Below are positions 24,976 through 34,098 of a DNA stretch of 48,613 nucleotides, piece by piece. The DNA lies in the NCBI GenBank assembly GCA_036702865.1, contig DATNQD010000046.1, positions 1-48,613 of the forward strand. Direction: 5' to 3'. The notes below the pieces were generated by a model, which worked only from the letters and a program-made list of their open reading frames with translations, was not told the origin of the DNA and made no database searches. The stretch is from Trichocoleus sp. GTDB taxonomy: Bacteria; Cyanobacteriota; Cyanobacteriia; Elainellales; Elainellaceae. How positions within the stretch are numbered: the first letter of the stretch is position 1; each line of letters begins with the position of its first letter. Position numbers and translations under genes: made by a program.

Positions 24976-25964
24976 GGGCGGTTTGAAAAAATAGAGAAAT
25001 TCAGTCTGGGCAGGAACGAACTGGATTGAGGGCTGTTTGACGGAGTGCGAGCAAAAGTATTGACCGTTTGTTGGAAAAAGGCAAAAACTCGCTCTCGATC
25101 GATTAGGACACCTGACTGACCAAACCAGCGATCGAATAGGCTCTGGGCAGTTTGATCTTGGTTCAGTAAGCCTTGCATAAACTCCACCAGGGTTGTGTTG
25201 ACGATCTGACGAAACGGCTCGTTCCCCTGCGGCAAAATGCAGCCATAAATCTGTTCATCATAGGGTTGGTCGGGCATCACTTCAAACTGAGAAGGATCAC
25301 TCGTCTCCTGACGCAACCCTTCCAACAAGATGCCATCACTCGCAAGCGCGTCAATCCAACCCTGCTCTAGCGCCGCCATCCCAGCAGATCGATCGCTTAA
25401 TTCGACAAACTGTGCCAGAGGCAGCAGTCGCTTTACAATATCTGCATTCGTCGTGCCCTGAAGCACACCAATCCTAAATTCATTGTTGACTTGCTCATCT
25501 TGCTTCACCAGCAGTTGAGTCCCTGTCAAAAAGTAGCCAACTGAAAAATCAACATCTAATGCTCGGTTGCGCGTGTAGCTGATAGAACCGCAGCTAATAT
25601 CGACATCCCCTTGCACCAACCGTTTCAACCCATCGCTGCCCACTTCTACAAACTGTAGGTCAATCGGATGATTTTTGCTTTTTGACAAATGCTGCTGGAT
25701 CAGGCGTAATAGGTCGATCGAGTAGCCGTCATAATTTCCCTGCTCGTTGCGAAAGCTGAAGGGAAATGCATCACTCCGTACCCCTGCAGTCAATACTTTC
25801 GTTTGAACCACCTGCTCCAAAATGCCTGCGGCGCGGGTCAAACCTGGTTGCAGCACTATCAGCAGCGTGATGAGAGCAGCAGCAATTCTCAGAACATAGC
25901 GTCTCTTGAAGATTTTCCAATTTAATAGAGTTGTCAAATTGGCAGCCAGAAGAGCAGGGCGCAT
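24972..25964 (-). CDS. Periplasmic amino-acid-type solute-binding protein
   Basis: A 330-residue family 3 extracellular solute-binding protein. A signal peptide spans about residues 20-46 (VLRIAAALITLLIVLQPGLT, then RAAG). The domain begins LTAGVRSDAFPFSFRNEQG, followed by YDGYSIDLLRLIQQ, VDISCGSISYTRNRA and, later, GVLQGTTNADIV. It should bind a polar amino acid or similar solute for an ABC importer, but no permease or ATPase gene is nearby, so it is an orphan or acts as a sensor. It is coupled to the DUF192 gene by a 4-base overlap and follows the response-regulator gene by 62 bases. Confidence 0.87.
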   Translation of the reverse strand: MRPALLAANLTTLLNWKIFKRRYVLRIAAALITLLIVLQPGLTRAAGILEQVVQTKVLTAGVRSDAFPFSFRNEQGNYDGYSIDLLRLIQQHLSKSKNHPIDLQFVEVGSDGLKRLVQGDVDISCGSISYTRNRALDVDFSVGYFLTGTQLLVKQDEQVNNEFRIGVLQGTTNADIVKRLLPLAQFVELSDRSAGMAALEQGWIDALASDGILLEGLRQETSDPSQFEVMPDQPYDEQIYGCILPQGNEPFRQIVNTTLVEFMQGLLNQDQTAQSLFDRWFGQSGVLIDRERVFAFFQQTVNTFARTPSNSPQSSSFLPRLNFSIFSNRP

Positions 25965-26026
25965 AGGGCAAGGGGCAGTCTTTCAAGGCGATCGAGACTC
26001 ATTATGGCTCAGTCTGGTCGATCGGG

Positions 26027-26722
26027 TCACGCTTCTCGCAGCACGTAGCCAACGCCGCGCACAGTTTGAATGAGACGCTTTTCTCCTTCATCTTCAATTT
26101 TGAGGCGCAGATAGCGAATGTAGACCTCAATCACATTCGACTCGCCCATAAAGTCATAGCCCCAGACGTTTTCAAGGATTTGCTCTCGCGTCAATACCTC
26201 ACGCGGATGCTCCATCAAATATTTCAGCAGTTCAAATTCTTTCATGGTCAGGTCAATCACGCGGCTGTTGCGAATTGCCCGTCGCGTTGCCAAATCCAGC
26301 AACAGATCGGCAAACCGTAACTGCTCACTGCTTGGCGCATCGGAATGGAGATAGAGGCGAACCAGCTTGAGAAATTCTTCACTGCGGTAAGGCTTGAGGA
26401 AATAATCATCTGCGCCTGCTTGAAGGCAAGCCACCCGATCCTCGATCGAATCTCGCGCCATTAACAGAAGAACTGGCATTCTTGCGCCTGTTGCTCGGAG
26501 GTGACTGCACAGCGATAGCCCGGACTCGCCTGCTAACATGCGATCGACTACTACCAGAGCAGGCTGAAACTCTTTTGCCTGACGCAAACCGGTCACTGCG
26601 TCATAAGCGATCGAGGTTTCATAACCCGACTCTCTTAAGTCAGAACTGACGTGCTGTGCCAGCATCTCATCTGTTTCAATCACTAGAACCTTCGGATTCT
26701 GCTCATGAGACAGACTGTTCAT
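26027..26722 (-). CDS. nblR: OmpR/PhoB-type response regulator, NblR-like
   Basis: A 231-residue regulator from the ATG at 26722, which has AGGAG eight bases upstream. The receiver domain (residues ~11-125) has the phospho-acceptor Asp60 in VVVDRMLAGESGL and the conserved Lys in YFLKPYRSEEF. Its first acidic pocket reads IETDE, not the usual DDD/DDE. The winged-helix DNA-binding domain follows (LTMKEFELLKYLMEHPREVL and VIEVYIRYLRLKIEDEG). The sequence looks like NblR, which controls phycobilisome degradation in starvation. Assignment to NblR among OmpR-type paralogues is by recalled similarity. No histidine kinase is adjacent. Confidence 0.75.
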   Translation of the reverse strand: MNSLSHEQNPKVLVIETDEMLAQHVSSDLRESGYETSIAYDAVTGLRQAKEFQPALVVVDRMLAGESGLSLCSHLRATGARMPVLLLMARDSIEDRVACLQAGADDYFLKPYRSEEFLKLVRLYLHSDAPSSEQLRFADLLLDLATRRAIRNSRVIDLTMKEFELLKYLMEHPREVLTREQILENVWGYDFMGESNVIEVYIRYLRLKIEDEGEKRLIQTVRGVGYVLREA

Positions 26723-26788
26723 ATTTTTTACTCCTGCTGAGTCGCAATACAGCAAAGCTTACGCTGCTCCATTTTTGTCCTTTTTCGC

Positions 26789-27703
26789 CTATGGCAACTC
26801 CACCGAAGTCGGTTTAGCAACATGGGGCAGTCCCCATCCTAGCTTTTCTCTGAGCACATGGAAAAATTCATTGGGGCGCAACCGGATAAACCGAGCTGCA
26901 TAAGCGGAGCGAATCAACCGCACCCGATCGTCTGGCAAAACACAGCAGCCAGCATTGCCATCAACTACCATCACCAGCGGATCAGGATTTGCGGCATAGA
27001 CCGTGACCGGCTCACTGTCTGAGAAAACCAGTGCTCGAGATGCCAGAGAGTGGGGGCAAATGGGGACAAGCTGCATTACGGGTACACCCGGAGCCACCAC
27101 AGGACCGCCAGCCGAGAGGGAATACGCTGTTGAGCCAGTGGGGGTTGAAATAATAATTCCATCGGCAGCAATATCAACCGGGGCATGTCGCCCAATTTCA
27201 ATCTCAAAGTGGCACATGCTTGTCAAGGGTTCACGGTGCAGCACCATCTCATTCAAACAGAGTGCCTCCCAGACCAACCCCTCATCTCGCCAGATCTGCA
27301 CCGAAATCATGGCGCGTTCCTCAACCTCATATTGCCCTGCCAGCAGAGCCTCGATCGCTTGGGGCAACTGATTCACATAGGCTTCTGTCAAAAAACCCAT
27401 ATGTCCCGTATTGACGGTGAGCAGCGGAATCTGACGGGATGCCACCTGGCGAAATGCTGCCAGAACCGTTCCATCTCCCCCCAAAACAATCCCAAAATCG
27501 ATATCGTCAAATCCGGGTGGGACAAGCTGATCGATCGACGTGTGGCAGACTGGGCGGTTGGGCTTTGAGTATCCCAAAATCCCCCCGGCTCCTGTCGTCA
27601 AACAAACTTCCACTCCCAGGGCAATGAGCTTGTCTTCTAACTCTTGCGCCACCCGGCAAGCGATCGGTTTAATGTCGTTGTAAATAATGCCAACTTTGGG
27701 CAC
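26789..27703 (-). CDS. nadK: NAD kinase
   Basis: A 304-residue protein if started at the GTG at 27703 ([13 protein letters not shown]), where the family usually begins; the frame is open to an ATG at 27778, which would add 25 residues without family support. Catalytic motifs are [11 protein letters not shown] and [10 protein letters not shown], the NE of [10 protein letters not shown], and [20 protein letters not shown]. The enzyme phosphorylates NAD+ to NADP+, which photosynthesis needs. It heads a minus-strand run with the NblR-like regulator (66-base gap), solute-binding protein and DUF192 genes. Confidence 0.92.
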   Translation of the reverse strand: MPKVGIIYNDIKPIACRVAQELEDKLIALGVEVCLTTGAGGILGYSKPNRPVCHTSIDQLVPPGFDDIDFGIVLGGDGTVLAAFRQVASRQIPLLTVNTGHMGFLTEAYVNQLPQAIEALLAGQYEVEERAMISVQIWRDEGLVWEALCLNEMVLHREPLTSMCHFEIEIGRHAPVDIAADGIIISTPTGSTAYSLSAGGPVVAPGVPVMQLVPICPHSLASRALVFSDSEPVTVYAANPDPLVMVVDGNAGCCVLPDDRVRLIRSAYAARFIRLRPNEFFHVLREKLGWGLPHVAKPTSVELP

Positions 27704-28078
27704 GCTGAATATCCAATCCGATTTAAAAAAATTAGCAAAATGCTGTGACCAGCAGAACAAACGCTGCTTAGGGGTCACACTCCCTATCTAGATTAGTGCG
27801 ATCGGCTGTCCTTTGAACAGCACTTAGTTAAGGATGAGGCATGAAGGCTGAAAAATAGAGGGGAGTATCATCAAGCGATATCCAGCTCTATAAGCGCTTT
27901 CTACCTTATTCAATCTGGCTGATGCAGATCTTTAGGGCGACTGCTATTCCTCCTTAATCTCTACCGTCATCAGTTTTTGTAAAGTCTAGTGAAGTTAATC
28001 AAAAGTCCGAAGAGTTGCGGCATCTGTAATAGTTTGTTACAAAGGTAGACACATATCGCGTGTAAACGAGTGCATTGC
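27704..28078. other. Divergent promoter region, NAD kinase / DUF2993
   Basis: 375 bases without a supported gene. The left part is the untranslated or alternative N-terminal stretch of NAD kinase. A small inverted repeat ACAC/GTGT surrounds ATATCGC just before the DUF2993 start. No clear promoter boxes. Confidence 0.35.
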
Positions 28079-28873
28079 ATGTTTGGTGGTTTCACAAGTT
28101 CTAAGAGCAACCCCGGAACCGACTTCGGGGAGAAAATGCTCAACGCGGCTGCGACCCAATCCATTCGCCACTTGTTTACTCAAAGCGAGTCGGTTGATGT
28201 GGCTGTGCGCTGCTATCCCTCTAGTAAGCTCCTACAAGGCAGTATTGACAACTTCAAGATGAGTGGTCGAGGTTTAGTCATTCGCCGCCAGTTTGAGGTT
28301 GAAGAAATGTCCTTTGAAACTGATGCCGTGTCGATCGACTTTGGCTCAGTTATGGGAGGACAACTGCGTCTGAAGCAGCCTACTCAAGCCGTCGCACAAG
28401 TGACGCTCTCTGAAGCAGGCATTAATCGGGCGTTTCAGGCAGAGTTAGTACAGAAGCGTCTACAGCAGGTAGACATGGAGGAACTGACCAATCTTTCCGG
28501 GGGAGAACCTGTCTCCTTTCGAGAGGTGCATTTGGAGCTGATGCCAGAAAACCGGGTCAAAATCAATGCTAAGACAGACTTACCGAATCAGAGTGATGTG
28601 CCGATCAGTCTCACTGCCACTCTTGCAGTTGAGAAACGACGTCGGATCGCATTCCAGCAAGCTCAATTCAATCCTGAAGGTGTACCCGACTCAGTTCGTG
28701 GGCTCTCAGAGGTTTTGACCAGTGCCTTCTCGCAAATTCTGAATACCATGGTCGATCTCGATCGCTTTGACCTAGATGGTGTGATGCTGCGAATCAATCG
28801 TCTAGAAACGCAGGGTAATCGGCTTATCTTTAGCGGCTACGCCCAAATCGACCATTTTCCAGGTATGGGCTAA
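28079..28873 (+). CDS. DUF2993 / LmeA-like protein
   Basis: A 264-residue protein started at the ATG at 28079 (MFGGFTSSKSN); a GTG nine bases earlier is also in frame. It has the DUF2993 pattern: an N-terminal region with IRHLFTQSESVDVAVRCYP, a central SIDFGSVMGGQLRLKQP, TEAGINRAFQ-like SEAGINRAF, and a C-terminal FDLDGVMLRINRLETQGN. The family is related to tubular lipid-binding folds. There is no signal peptide. Its function in cyanobacteria is unknown. A strong terminator follows. Confidence 0.8.
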   Translation: MFGGFTSSKSNPGTDFGEKMLNAAATQSIRHLFTQSESVDVAVRCYPSSKLLQGSIDNFKMSGRGLVIRRQFEVEEMSFETDAVSIDFGSVMGGQLRLKQPTQAVAQVTLSEAGINRAFQAELVQKRLQQVDMEELTNLSGGEPVSFREVHLELMPENRVKINAKTDLPNQSDVPISLTATLAVEKRRRIAFQQAQFNPEGVPDSVRGLSEVLTSAFSQILNTMVDLDRFDLDGVMLRINRLETQGNRLIFSGYAQIDHFPGMG

Positions 28874-28927
28874 TCGACGATCGAGGCTCATGTGCCTCTC
28901 AATTCATCGCTTTTACTTCAGCTTTTT

Positions 28928-28952
28928 TCCGCCGATCGAGGCGGATTTTTTA
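28928..28952 (+). terminator. Intrinsic terminator of the DUF2993 gene
   Basis: TCCGCC at 28928-28933 pairs with GGCGGA at 28940-28945 around GATCGA, followed by seven T residues. T residues also lie to the left, and with no matching A-run on the right strand only rightward use is clear. Confidence 0.85.
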
Positions 28953-29001
28953 TTGCTATGAAGGTGCTGCGAATAGGGAGCAGGAGGTAGATTTCTCCAC
29001 C

Positions 29002-29026
29002 AAAAAAGGCAGGCAAGATGCCTACC
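29002..29026 (-). terminator. Intrinsic terminator of the ferritin-like gene
   Basis: On the minus strand, GGTAGGCA and TGCCTGCC form an 8-bp stem (one wobble) with a three-base loop, followed by six T residues. It is about 78 bases beyond the stop codon of the ferritin-like gene. Confidence 0.8.
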
Positions 29027-29103
29027 CGATAAGATTATCCTCAAGCAATTTGTTTCAGAGTTTCAGGGAATTCTAGCCAAAATTCCAGCCAACCAACGAT
29101 CGA

Positions 29104-30021
29104 TCAGGAAACACCTGCTTTAGGCTTGGGTTGTTTCTGCTGTTTACGGGTCAGCCCACTGAGGAACATCGGCACAAATCGTTCCATGAAGGCTTGGGGG
29201 TCACGTTCCCAGGCACGCTGAACTGCCATAACCCGCGTTTGCTGTAGATCAGGGGCAAGCAGCGTTTGCGGCAGACGTTCCATTAGATATTGGGGGCGCT
29301 GCCAGGCTGGGAGCGTATTGGCAATATCCAGCAAGTTGCCGACTCGACGAAGTTCTGCGCCTAGGGTGATGTCCATCCCTGACTCAAAAGCCGCCTGCTC
29401 GATCGCCGCATATTTGCGTTTTGCCTGATCTACCTTCTGGCGATGCTCTGGACTACGATCGGCAAGTTTGCCCAACCATCGATTCCCCCAACGGACATGA
29501 CCCGCCTCTTCCGGCAGAATTCGCTCGATCGTTTCTCGAATTTTGATATTTTCCTCGGTCTGAGGAGCCTGCTTCAGAGCATAGATATGACCAGAAAAAT
29601 ATTCACAGCCCCGCTTCTCGGTGACATTGATTGCCGCCAGAGAGGAAATCATAAAATCATCCAGGCTTGCTTCTGGATCACCATATTCTCGATCGAGCAG
29701 GCGCTCAAACTCATTGATATAGGAAGAACCAGGAGGTGTGCCCACATCGGCACCAATCTCAACCAGCAAATCAGTCAGCCACATCGCATGACGAGCTTCA
29801 TCAGAAATATGGCGAGACAGATCGCGCACAAGTTCCGGCGGTTTGCCATTGAGCTGTTCAATTAACTCAGTCAGATCTTTACAGCTTCGCTGTTCACTGT
29901 AGCGGTAGCGGTTCAGCGTGATGAGATGCAATTCTCGATCGCGCACCACTTGCTGCATCACATCGCGGGCACTCAACGAACCGATCGAACTCTCAAGCTT
30001 ACGAGGATAGACAACTGTCAT
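29104..30021 (-). CDS. Ferritin-like diiron-carboxylate protein
   Basis: A 305-residue protein. The six-ligand diiron pattern E...ExxH...E...ExxH is complete: Glu43, Glu75/His78 (SDEARH), Glu135 (TEKRGCEYF) and Glu172/His175 (EEAGH). All-helical residues 20-200 fit a four-helix ferritin-like bundle, and the C-terminal ~100 residues are helical with a basic tail. The length is well beyond ferritin or Dps, so an oxygenase or oxidase role is more likely than iron storage. The substrate is unknown. A methyltransferase gene ends 151 bases upstream on the same strand; a shared pathway is inference. Confidence 0.8.
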   Translation of the reverse strand: MTVVYPRKLESSIGSLSARDVMQQVVRDRELHLITLNRYRYSEQRSCKDLTELIEQLNGKPPELVRDLSRHISDEARHAMWLTDLLVEIGADVGTPPGSSYINEFERLLDREYGDPEASLDDFMISSLAAINVTEKRGCEYFSGHIYALKQAPQTEENIKIRETIERILPEEAGHVRWGNRWLGKLADRSPEHRQKVDQAKRKYAAIEQAAFESGMDITLGAELRRVGNLLDIANTLPAWQRPQYLMERLPQTLLAPDLQQTRVMAVQRAWERDPQAFMERFVPMFLSGLTRKQQKQPKPKAGVS

Positions 30022-30172
30022 AACGGTTAGGGCAATAAAGGAACATAGAACTAGACAATCCGAAGCAGGAATCAGGGAAACAGGTTGCGCTCATCAGGCT
30101 TAAAAGCCAAACCACGCAGATTTGGCCCACCTCCAAACGCTAACCCCTGACCCTTGACTCTCTGAGCCTGGA

Positions 30173-31228
30173 TTACGCTGGCTTACGGGCGACCCAATAT
30201 TTGCTCATGAAGTGAATTTCCGGCTCAACGGGAACGAAGCCCGCTTTCTCCAAACGTGCTGTCAGGTCGTCTGTAGTGTAGTGGCGATAGTAGGGTTCGT
30301 GGAACATCGCTGGGAAGTTCCGCATTGCCACTTCCAGTTCAGGCGAATCACTCATCTGAATTGAGTCACAAATTACGAAAACACCACCCGGTTGCAAAAC
30401 CCTAAAGCATTGCTCAATTACATGCTGCCTTGCTTCAGGCGGAAGCTCATGAAACAAGAAGACGCTCGTAATGCCGTGAAAATAGTTATCCAGATAGGGC
30501 AGTTCTTCAGCATTCGCTTGAATGAGCTGTGGCAGTTCGCCCGGAATCCGAGACAAGAGTTGATTGGCTTTACGGAGGTAGGTAGGCGAAAGATCAGTGC
30601 CATAGAGGGCTGCCTGGGACAGCATTTTACGAATCATCCGCAGCGTTCGCCCTGTTCCACAAGCCACATCTAAGACGCGAATTTGGTAAGGAGGAATATC
30701 GAAAGCAGAGAGACCCCGGCTTAAAGGAGCGAGCACTCTTCGGCGCATGGCATCGGCTGTGCCATTAAACAGCAGTTCAACCTGCAAATCGTAAAGATTC
30801 GCTGACTGCTCACTCAAATAACCATCTGTTTGAAAGTGAAAATTTTGGACGTAATAGTTTGGATAACCTTCTGTCCGAATTCCAGAACCAAACTCCTGAT
30901 GACGTTTGCCAGTAATGCGCTCCCAGATTTGGGTCATATCCAGCCAGACCAGCGGATAGTTCAGTGCATAGTCATCCCAGGGGTCATCAAACAGCAGGCT
31001 TTCGGGATAAACCCCCTGTTCGGCATCATGCCAATCTTGGTCTAAGAGTTGCTGCATCCGTCGCTGCACGATCGCCGCTAATTCTGGAGTCCAGGGTTCA
31101 GTTTCAGGTTTTGCCTCTGGTGCAAGAAGGTTCATTGCTTGAGCGCCCAGAGCTTTATGAGCAACACTAAAGATGCTCTTGCTCCATTGAGAAGTTTGGT
31201 ATACCAGCTTAGTGAGGGTCTCAGCCAT
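30173..31228 (-). CDS. Class I SAM-dependent methyltransferase
   Basis: A 351-residue protein. The Rossmann-fold methyltransferase domain begins near residue 170 with motif I VLDVACGTGRTLRMI, then YGTDLSPTYLRKANQLL, QANAEELPYLDNYFHGI and a strand with FHELPPEARQHVIEQC. The N-terminal ~165 residues are an additional region without a recognised domain (LAAIVQRRMQQLLDQDW, ESLLFDDPWDDYA) that may bind the substrate. The methyl acceptor is unknown. It precedes the ferritin-like gene on the same strand. Confidence 0.85.
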   Translation of the reverse strand: MAETLTKLVYQTSQWSKSIFSVAHKALGAQAMNLLAPEAKPETEPWTPELAAIVQRRMQQLLDQDWHDAEQGVYPESLLFDDPWDDYALNYPLVWLDMTQIWERITGKRHQEFGSGIRTEGYPNYYVQNFHFQTDGYLSEQSANLYDLQVELLFNGTADAMRRRVLAPLSRGLSAFDIPPYQIRVLDVACGTGRTLRMIRKMLSQAALYGTDLSPTYLRKANQLLSRIPGELPQLIQANAEELPYLDNYFHGITSVFLFHELPPEARQHVIEQCFRVLQPGGVFVICDSIQMSDSPELEVAMRNFPAMFHEPYYRHYTTDDLTARLEKAGFVPVEPEIHFMSKYWVARKPA

Positions 31229-31706
31229 GAGATCTGCTTAGTTCAACGTTGAGTGGTTTTAGAAGAACAATAAGAACTAACTGTGAATAAGTGTAACGAA
31301 GAAATCATAATCTTGCGATTTAGCCCAAGCACAGAAGGTAAAGAAGACAGGCAGGTAATTAATTAAATGAGTGAGAGATTAAGATTTATTTGGGCTGAAA
31401 TAAATGCTTTCTATTACTTATCGTGATGCAGTGGTAGGAGAAGTTGCCTGTATCAAGGGATAGAGGATTTATCCTTGCTAGAGTGACAGCCTCGATCGCC
31501 CTCACAGCTTGCTTAGAGAACCGCTACTGGATCAAGTGCAAAACGTTACAGAATTCCAAGAAGTTGCAATGATTCATGAAAGCTTCTGTGAAGCTGTTCA
31601 ATTGAGGTTATTTTCGGAAAGGGCAAATTGTTCTTTTGAGCGTTAATGATTTGCTGAAGAAGTGGAAAAATAGCACCGACGACGAAGTTTAGCGAGTTCA
31701 CCTACG
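31229..31706. other. Divergent promoter region, methyltransferase / Ca2+ exchanger
   Basis: 478 AT-rich bases with no supported gene. It contains the promoters of both flanking genes, and a run of AATTAATTAA near 31358. I see no terminator, tRNA or conserved hairpin. Confidence 0.4.
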
Positions 31707-32795
31707 ATGTCAATCAAAAATATTGTTTCGATCGGTCTATTGATTTTCATACCGATTTCCATTGCTGCTGAGCATCTTGGCTGGGGGGCGCTGACTGTTT
31801 TCATTACTTCGGCAATTGCGATCGTGCCGCTAGCAATTTGGCTCAGTACGGCGACTGAAGAAGTGGCTTTGATTACAGGGCCGTCGATTGGGGCTTTACT
31901 CAATGCAGTCTTTGGTAATGCAACCGAACTGATTATTGCCCTAGTCGCCTTAAGAGCAGGCTTGATTGATATCGTCAAAGCCAGCATCACCGGAACTATT
32001 ATTAGTAACCTCCTGTTGGTGATGGGGCTTTCGATGCTGCTAGGCGGACTGCGCTTTAAGGAACAGAAGTTTCAGCCAGTCGTGGCACGGGTCAACGGAT
32101 CAACCATGACACTAGCAGTCACCGCAATCGTGCTGCCCGCAATGGTGATCTCAACCTCGACAGGCATTGAGCCAGGGGCAATTAGCCATCTATCAACCAC
32201 AGTGGCGATCGTGCTGATCCTGGTCTACGGGTTAACGCTGCTGTTTTCGCTAAAGACGCACAGCTATTTATATGATGTGGGCGTTGTCGAGTTAGAGGAG
32301 CAGTCTCAAGGCGCAGAAATTCCGGAGCATAAGCCCAATCTGCTGCGCTGGGTTGGTGTTCTGCTAATCGCGACGATCGGCGTTGCTTTTGAGTCAGAGA
32401 TTTTTGTCGGTGCCGTAGAAGAAGCAACTGCTGGACTGGGACTCACCCCTTTATTTACAGGCGTGATTTTGCTGCCTCTGGTTGGAGGTGCGGCAGAATA
32501 TGTCTCTGCGGTGCGAGTGGCAATGAAGAACAACATGGATCTATCAGTGTCGATCGCCATGGGGTCATCCCTGCTAGTCGCGCTTCTGGTTGCACCGATC
32601 CTGGTGATCGTTGGTCAAATTATTGGGCAACCTATGGATCTAAACTTCAACCTGTTTGAAGTGATTGCAGTGACAATCGCCGTTGCAGTTGCTAATTTAA
32701 TTAGCTTAGATGGGCAATCGAACTGGTTAGAAGGAATTTTGCTGCTGGCAACTTATGTTGTCTTGGGAGCTGCCTTCTACTTCCACCCTGCCTAA
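31707..32795 (+). CDS. Ca2+/H+ exchanger paralogue with altered core motif
   Basis: A 362-residue CaX-family antiporter with about eleven membrane helices and an acidic linker (VELEEQS) between the two homologous halves. The first core motif GNATELIIALVAL (Glu74) is standard. The second, normally GNAAEH, is GGAAEY here (Gly260 to Tyr265, with Glu264 kept), and the following GSSLQ is GSSLL (Leu290). These positions line the cation site in CaX structures, so ion preference or coupling may differ. A standard paralogue follows 30 bases later on the same strand, so this looks like a tandem duplication in one operon. Confidence 0.87.
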   Translation: MSIKNIVSIGLLIFIPISIAAEHLGWGALTVFITSAIAIVPLAIWLSTATEEVALITGPSIGALLNAVFGNATELIIALVALRAGLIDIVKASITGTIISNLLLVMGLSMLLGGLRFKEQKFQPVVARVNGSTMTLAVTAIVLPAMVISTSTGIEPGAISHLSTTVAIVLILVYGLTLLFSLKTHSYLYDVGVVELEEQSQGAEIPEHKPNLLRWVGVLLIATIGVAFESEIFVGAVEEATAGLGLTPLFTGVILLPLVGGAAEYVSAVRVAMKNNMDLSVSIAMGSSLLVALLVAPILVIVGQIIGQPMDLNFNLFEVIAVTIAVAVANLISLDGQSNWLEGILLLATYVVLGAAFYFHPA

Positions 32796-32825
32796 AGCGA
32801 TTTGCCTTGCATCAAAGGAAACTGA

Positions 32826-33923
32826 ATGAATATCAAGAACCTCATTTTTACTGTTCTGCTGGTGTTCGTCCCAATCTCAATCCTGGCGCATTACTTGGAA
32901 TGGGGAGAACTCACAGTCTTTGTTACTGCCTGTCTCGCTGTGCTGCCGCTTGCCGCCTGGATGGGAACCGCAACCGAAGAGATCGCGGTCGTTGTTGGAC
33001 CTTCCCTGGGTGGGCTACTCAACGCAACTTTTGGCAACGCAACGGAACTAATCATTGCCCTGGTTGCCCTGAAAGCTGGAGTGGTGAACGTGGTAAAAGC
33101 CAGCCTTACCGGATCGATTATTGGCAATTTGCTGCTGGTCATGGGCTTCTCGATGTTGCTGGGTGGATTGCGCTACAAAGAACAAAACTTTCAGCCTACG
33201 ATCGCCCGTCTGAATGCTTCCGCCATGAATCTGGCTGTAGTGGCGATGCTCTTACCAACGGCAGTCAATTACACTTCAGAGGGCATTGATCAAGCAACGC
33301 TACAAAAATTGTCGGTGGTGGTGGCGATCGCTCTGATAGTGGTCTACCTGCTCACCCTACTCTTTTCAATGAAGACCCACAGCTATTTATATGATTTGGG
33401 CATTGCGGAAGAGGAAGAAGGCGGTTTTACCGAGGAAGGTCAAAAGCCAAATATGTGGCTGTGGATTGGAGTCTTGTTTGTCGTCACGATCCTGGTAGCG
33501 ATCGAATCAGAACTCCTGGTTGGCACACTTGAAGAAGCAACAAGACAGCTTGGGCTAACAGAGCTATTCACAGGAATTATCTTACTGCCCATTATTGGCA
33601 ATGCAGCAGAACATGCCACTGCTGTCGTGGTTGCAGTGAAAAACAAAATGGATCTGTCTGTATCAGTCGCAATGGGTTCAAGTTTACAAATTGCGCTTTT
33701 CGTTGCTCCAGTTCTGGTACTCGTTGGTTGGGTAATTGGTCAACCGATGGATTTGAATTTCAATCCGTTTGAACTCGTTGCGGTTGCCGTTGCCGTTTTC
33801 ATTGCTAATTCTGTGAGTTCTGATGGGCGATCGAACTGGTTAGAAGGAACGCTTTTATTGGCAACATACCTTGTTTTAGGAGCCGCTTTCTACTTCCATC
33901 CCGCGATTGAAGGGATTGGCTAA
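32826..33923 (+). CDS. Ca2+/H+ exchanger (CaX family)
   Basis: A 365-residue antiporter with both canonical cores: GNATELIIAL (Glu74) and GNAAEHATAV (Asn259, Glu262, His263), and GSSLQIALFVAP (Gln288). An acidic loop EEEEGGFTEEG separates the halves. Such proteins export Ca2+ in exchange for H+. The copy is about the same length as the upstream paralogue and matches it throughout, including the C-terminal LGAAFYFHPA. A strong terminator at 33962 ends the two-gene unit. Confidence 0.92.
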   Translation: MNIKNLIFTVLLVFVPISILAHYLEWGELTVFVTACLAVLPLAAWMGTATEEIAVVVGPSLGGLLNATFGNATELIIALVALKAGVVNVVKASLTGSIIGNLLLVMGFSMLLGGLRYKEQNFQPTIARLNASAMNLAVVAMLLPTAVNYTSEGIDQATLQKLSVVVAIALIVVYLLTLLFSMKTHSYLYDLGIAEEEEGGFTEEGQKPNMWLWIGVLFVVTILVAIESELLVGTLEEATRQLGLTELFTGIILLPIIGNAAEHATAVVVAVKNKMDLSVSVAMGSSLQIALFVAPVLVLVGWVIGQPMDLNFNPFELVAVAVAVFIANSVSSDGRSNWLEGTLLLATYLVLGAAFYFHPAIEGIG

Positions 33924-33961
33924 TTCATCAGTTTGCAGAGCGAAATAACAAGATCAAATCA

Positions 33962-33995
33962 GGCATGACTCAGGGTTGAGTGATGCCCTTTTTAT
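33962..33995 (+). terminator. Intrinsic terminator of the exchanger pair
   Basis: GGCATGACTCA at 33962-33972 pairs with TGAGTGATGCC at 33977-33987 with one G-G mismatch, loop GGGT, followed by a C and five T residues. Confidence 0.88.
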
Positions 33996-34098
33996 AGTAA
34001 TTTTGTTGAGTTGATCGTAAGCAAAGCGATCAAGAATCATACATTCTTGGCTTTTTCAATTAGGTCACTCAAATTGACTACAAGATCTTGATATAAGC

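Noticed and set aside
32807-33289. 160-residue plus-strand frame overlapping the second Ca2+ exchanger
   Set aside because: Shadow of the exchanger in another frame; rich in Arg, Cys and Trp with no domain.
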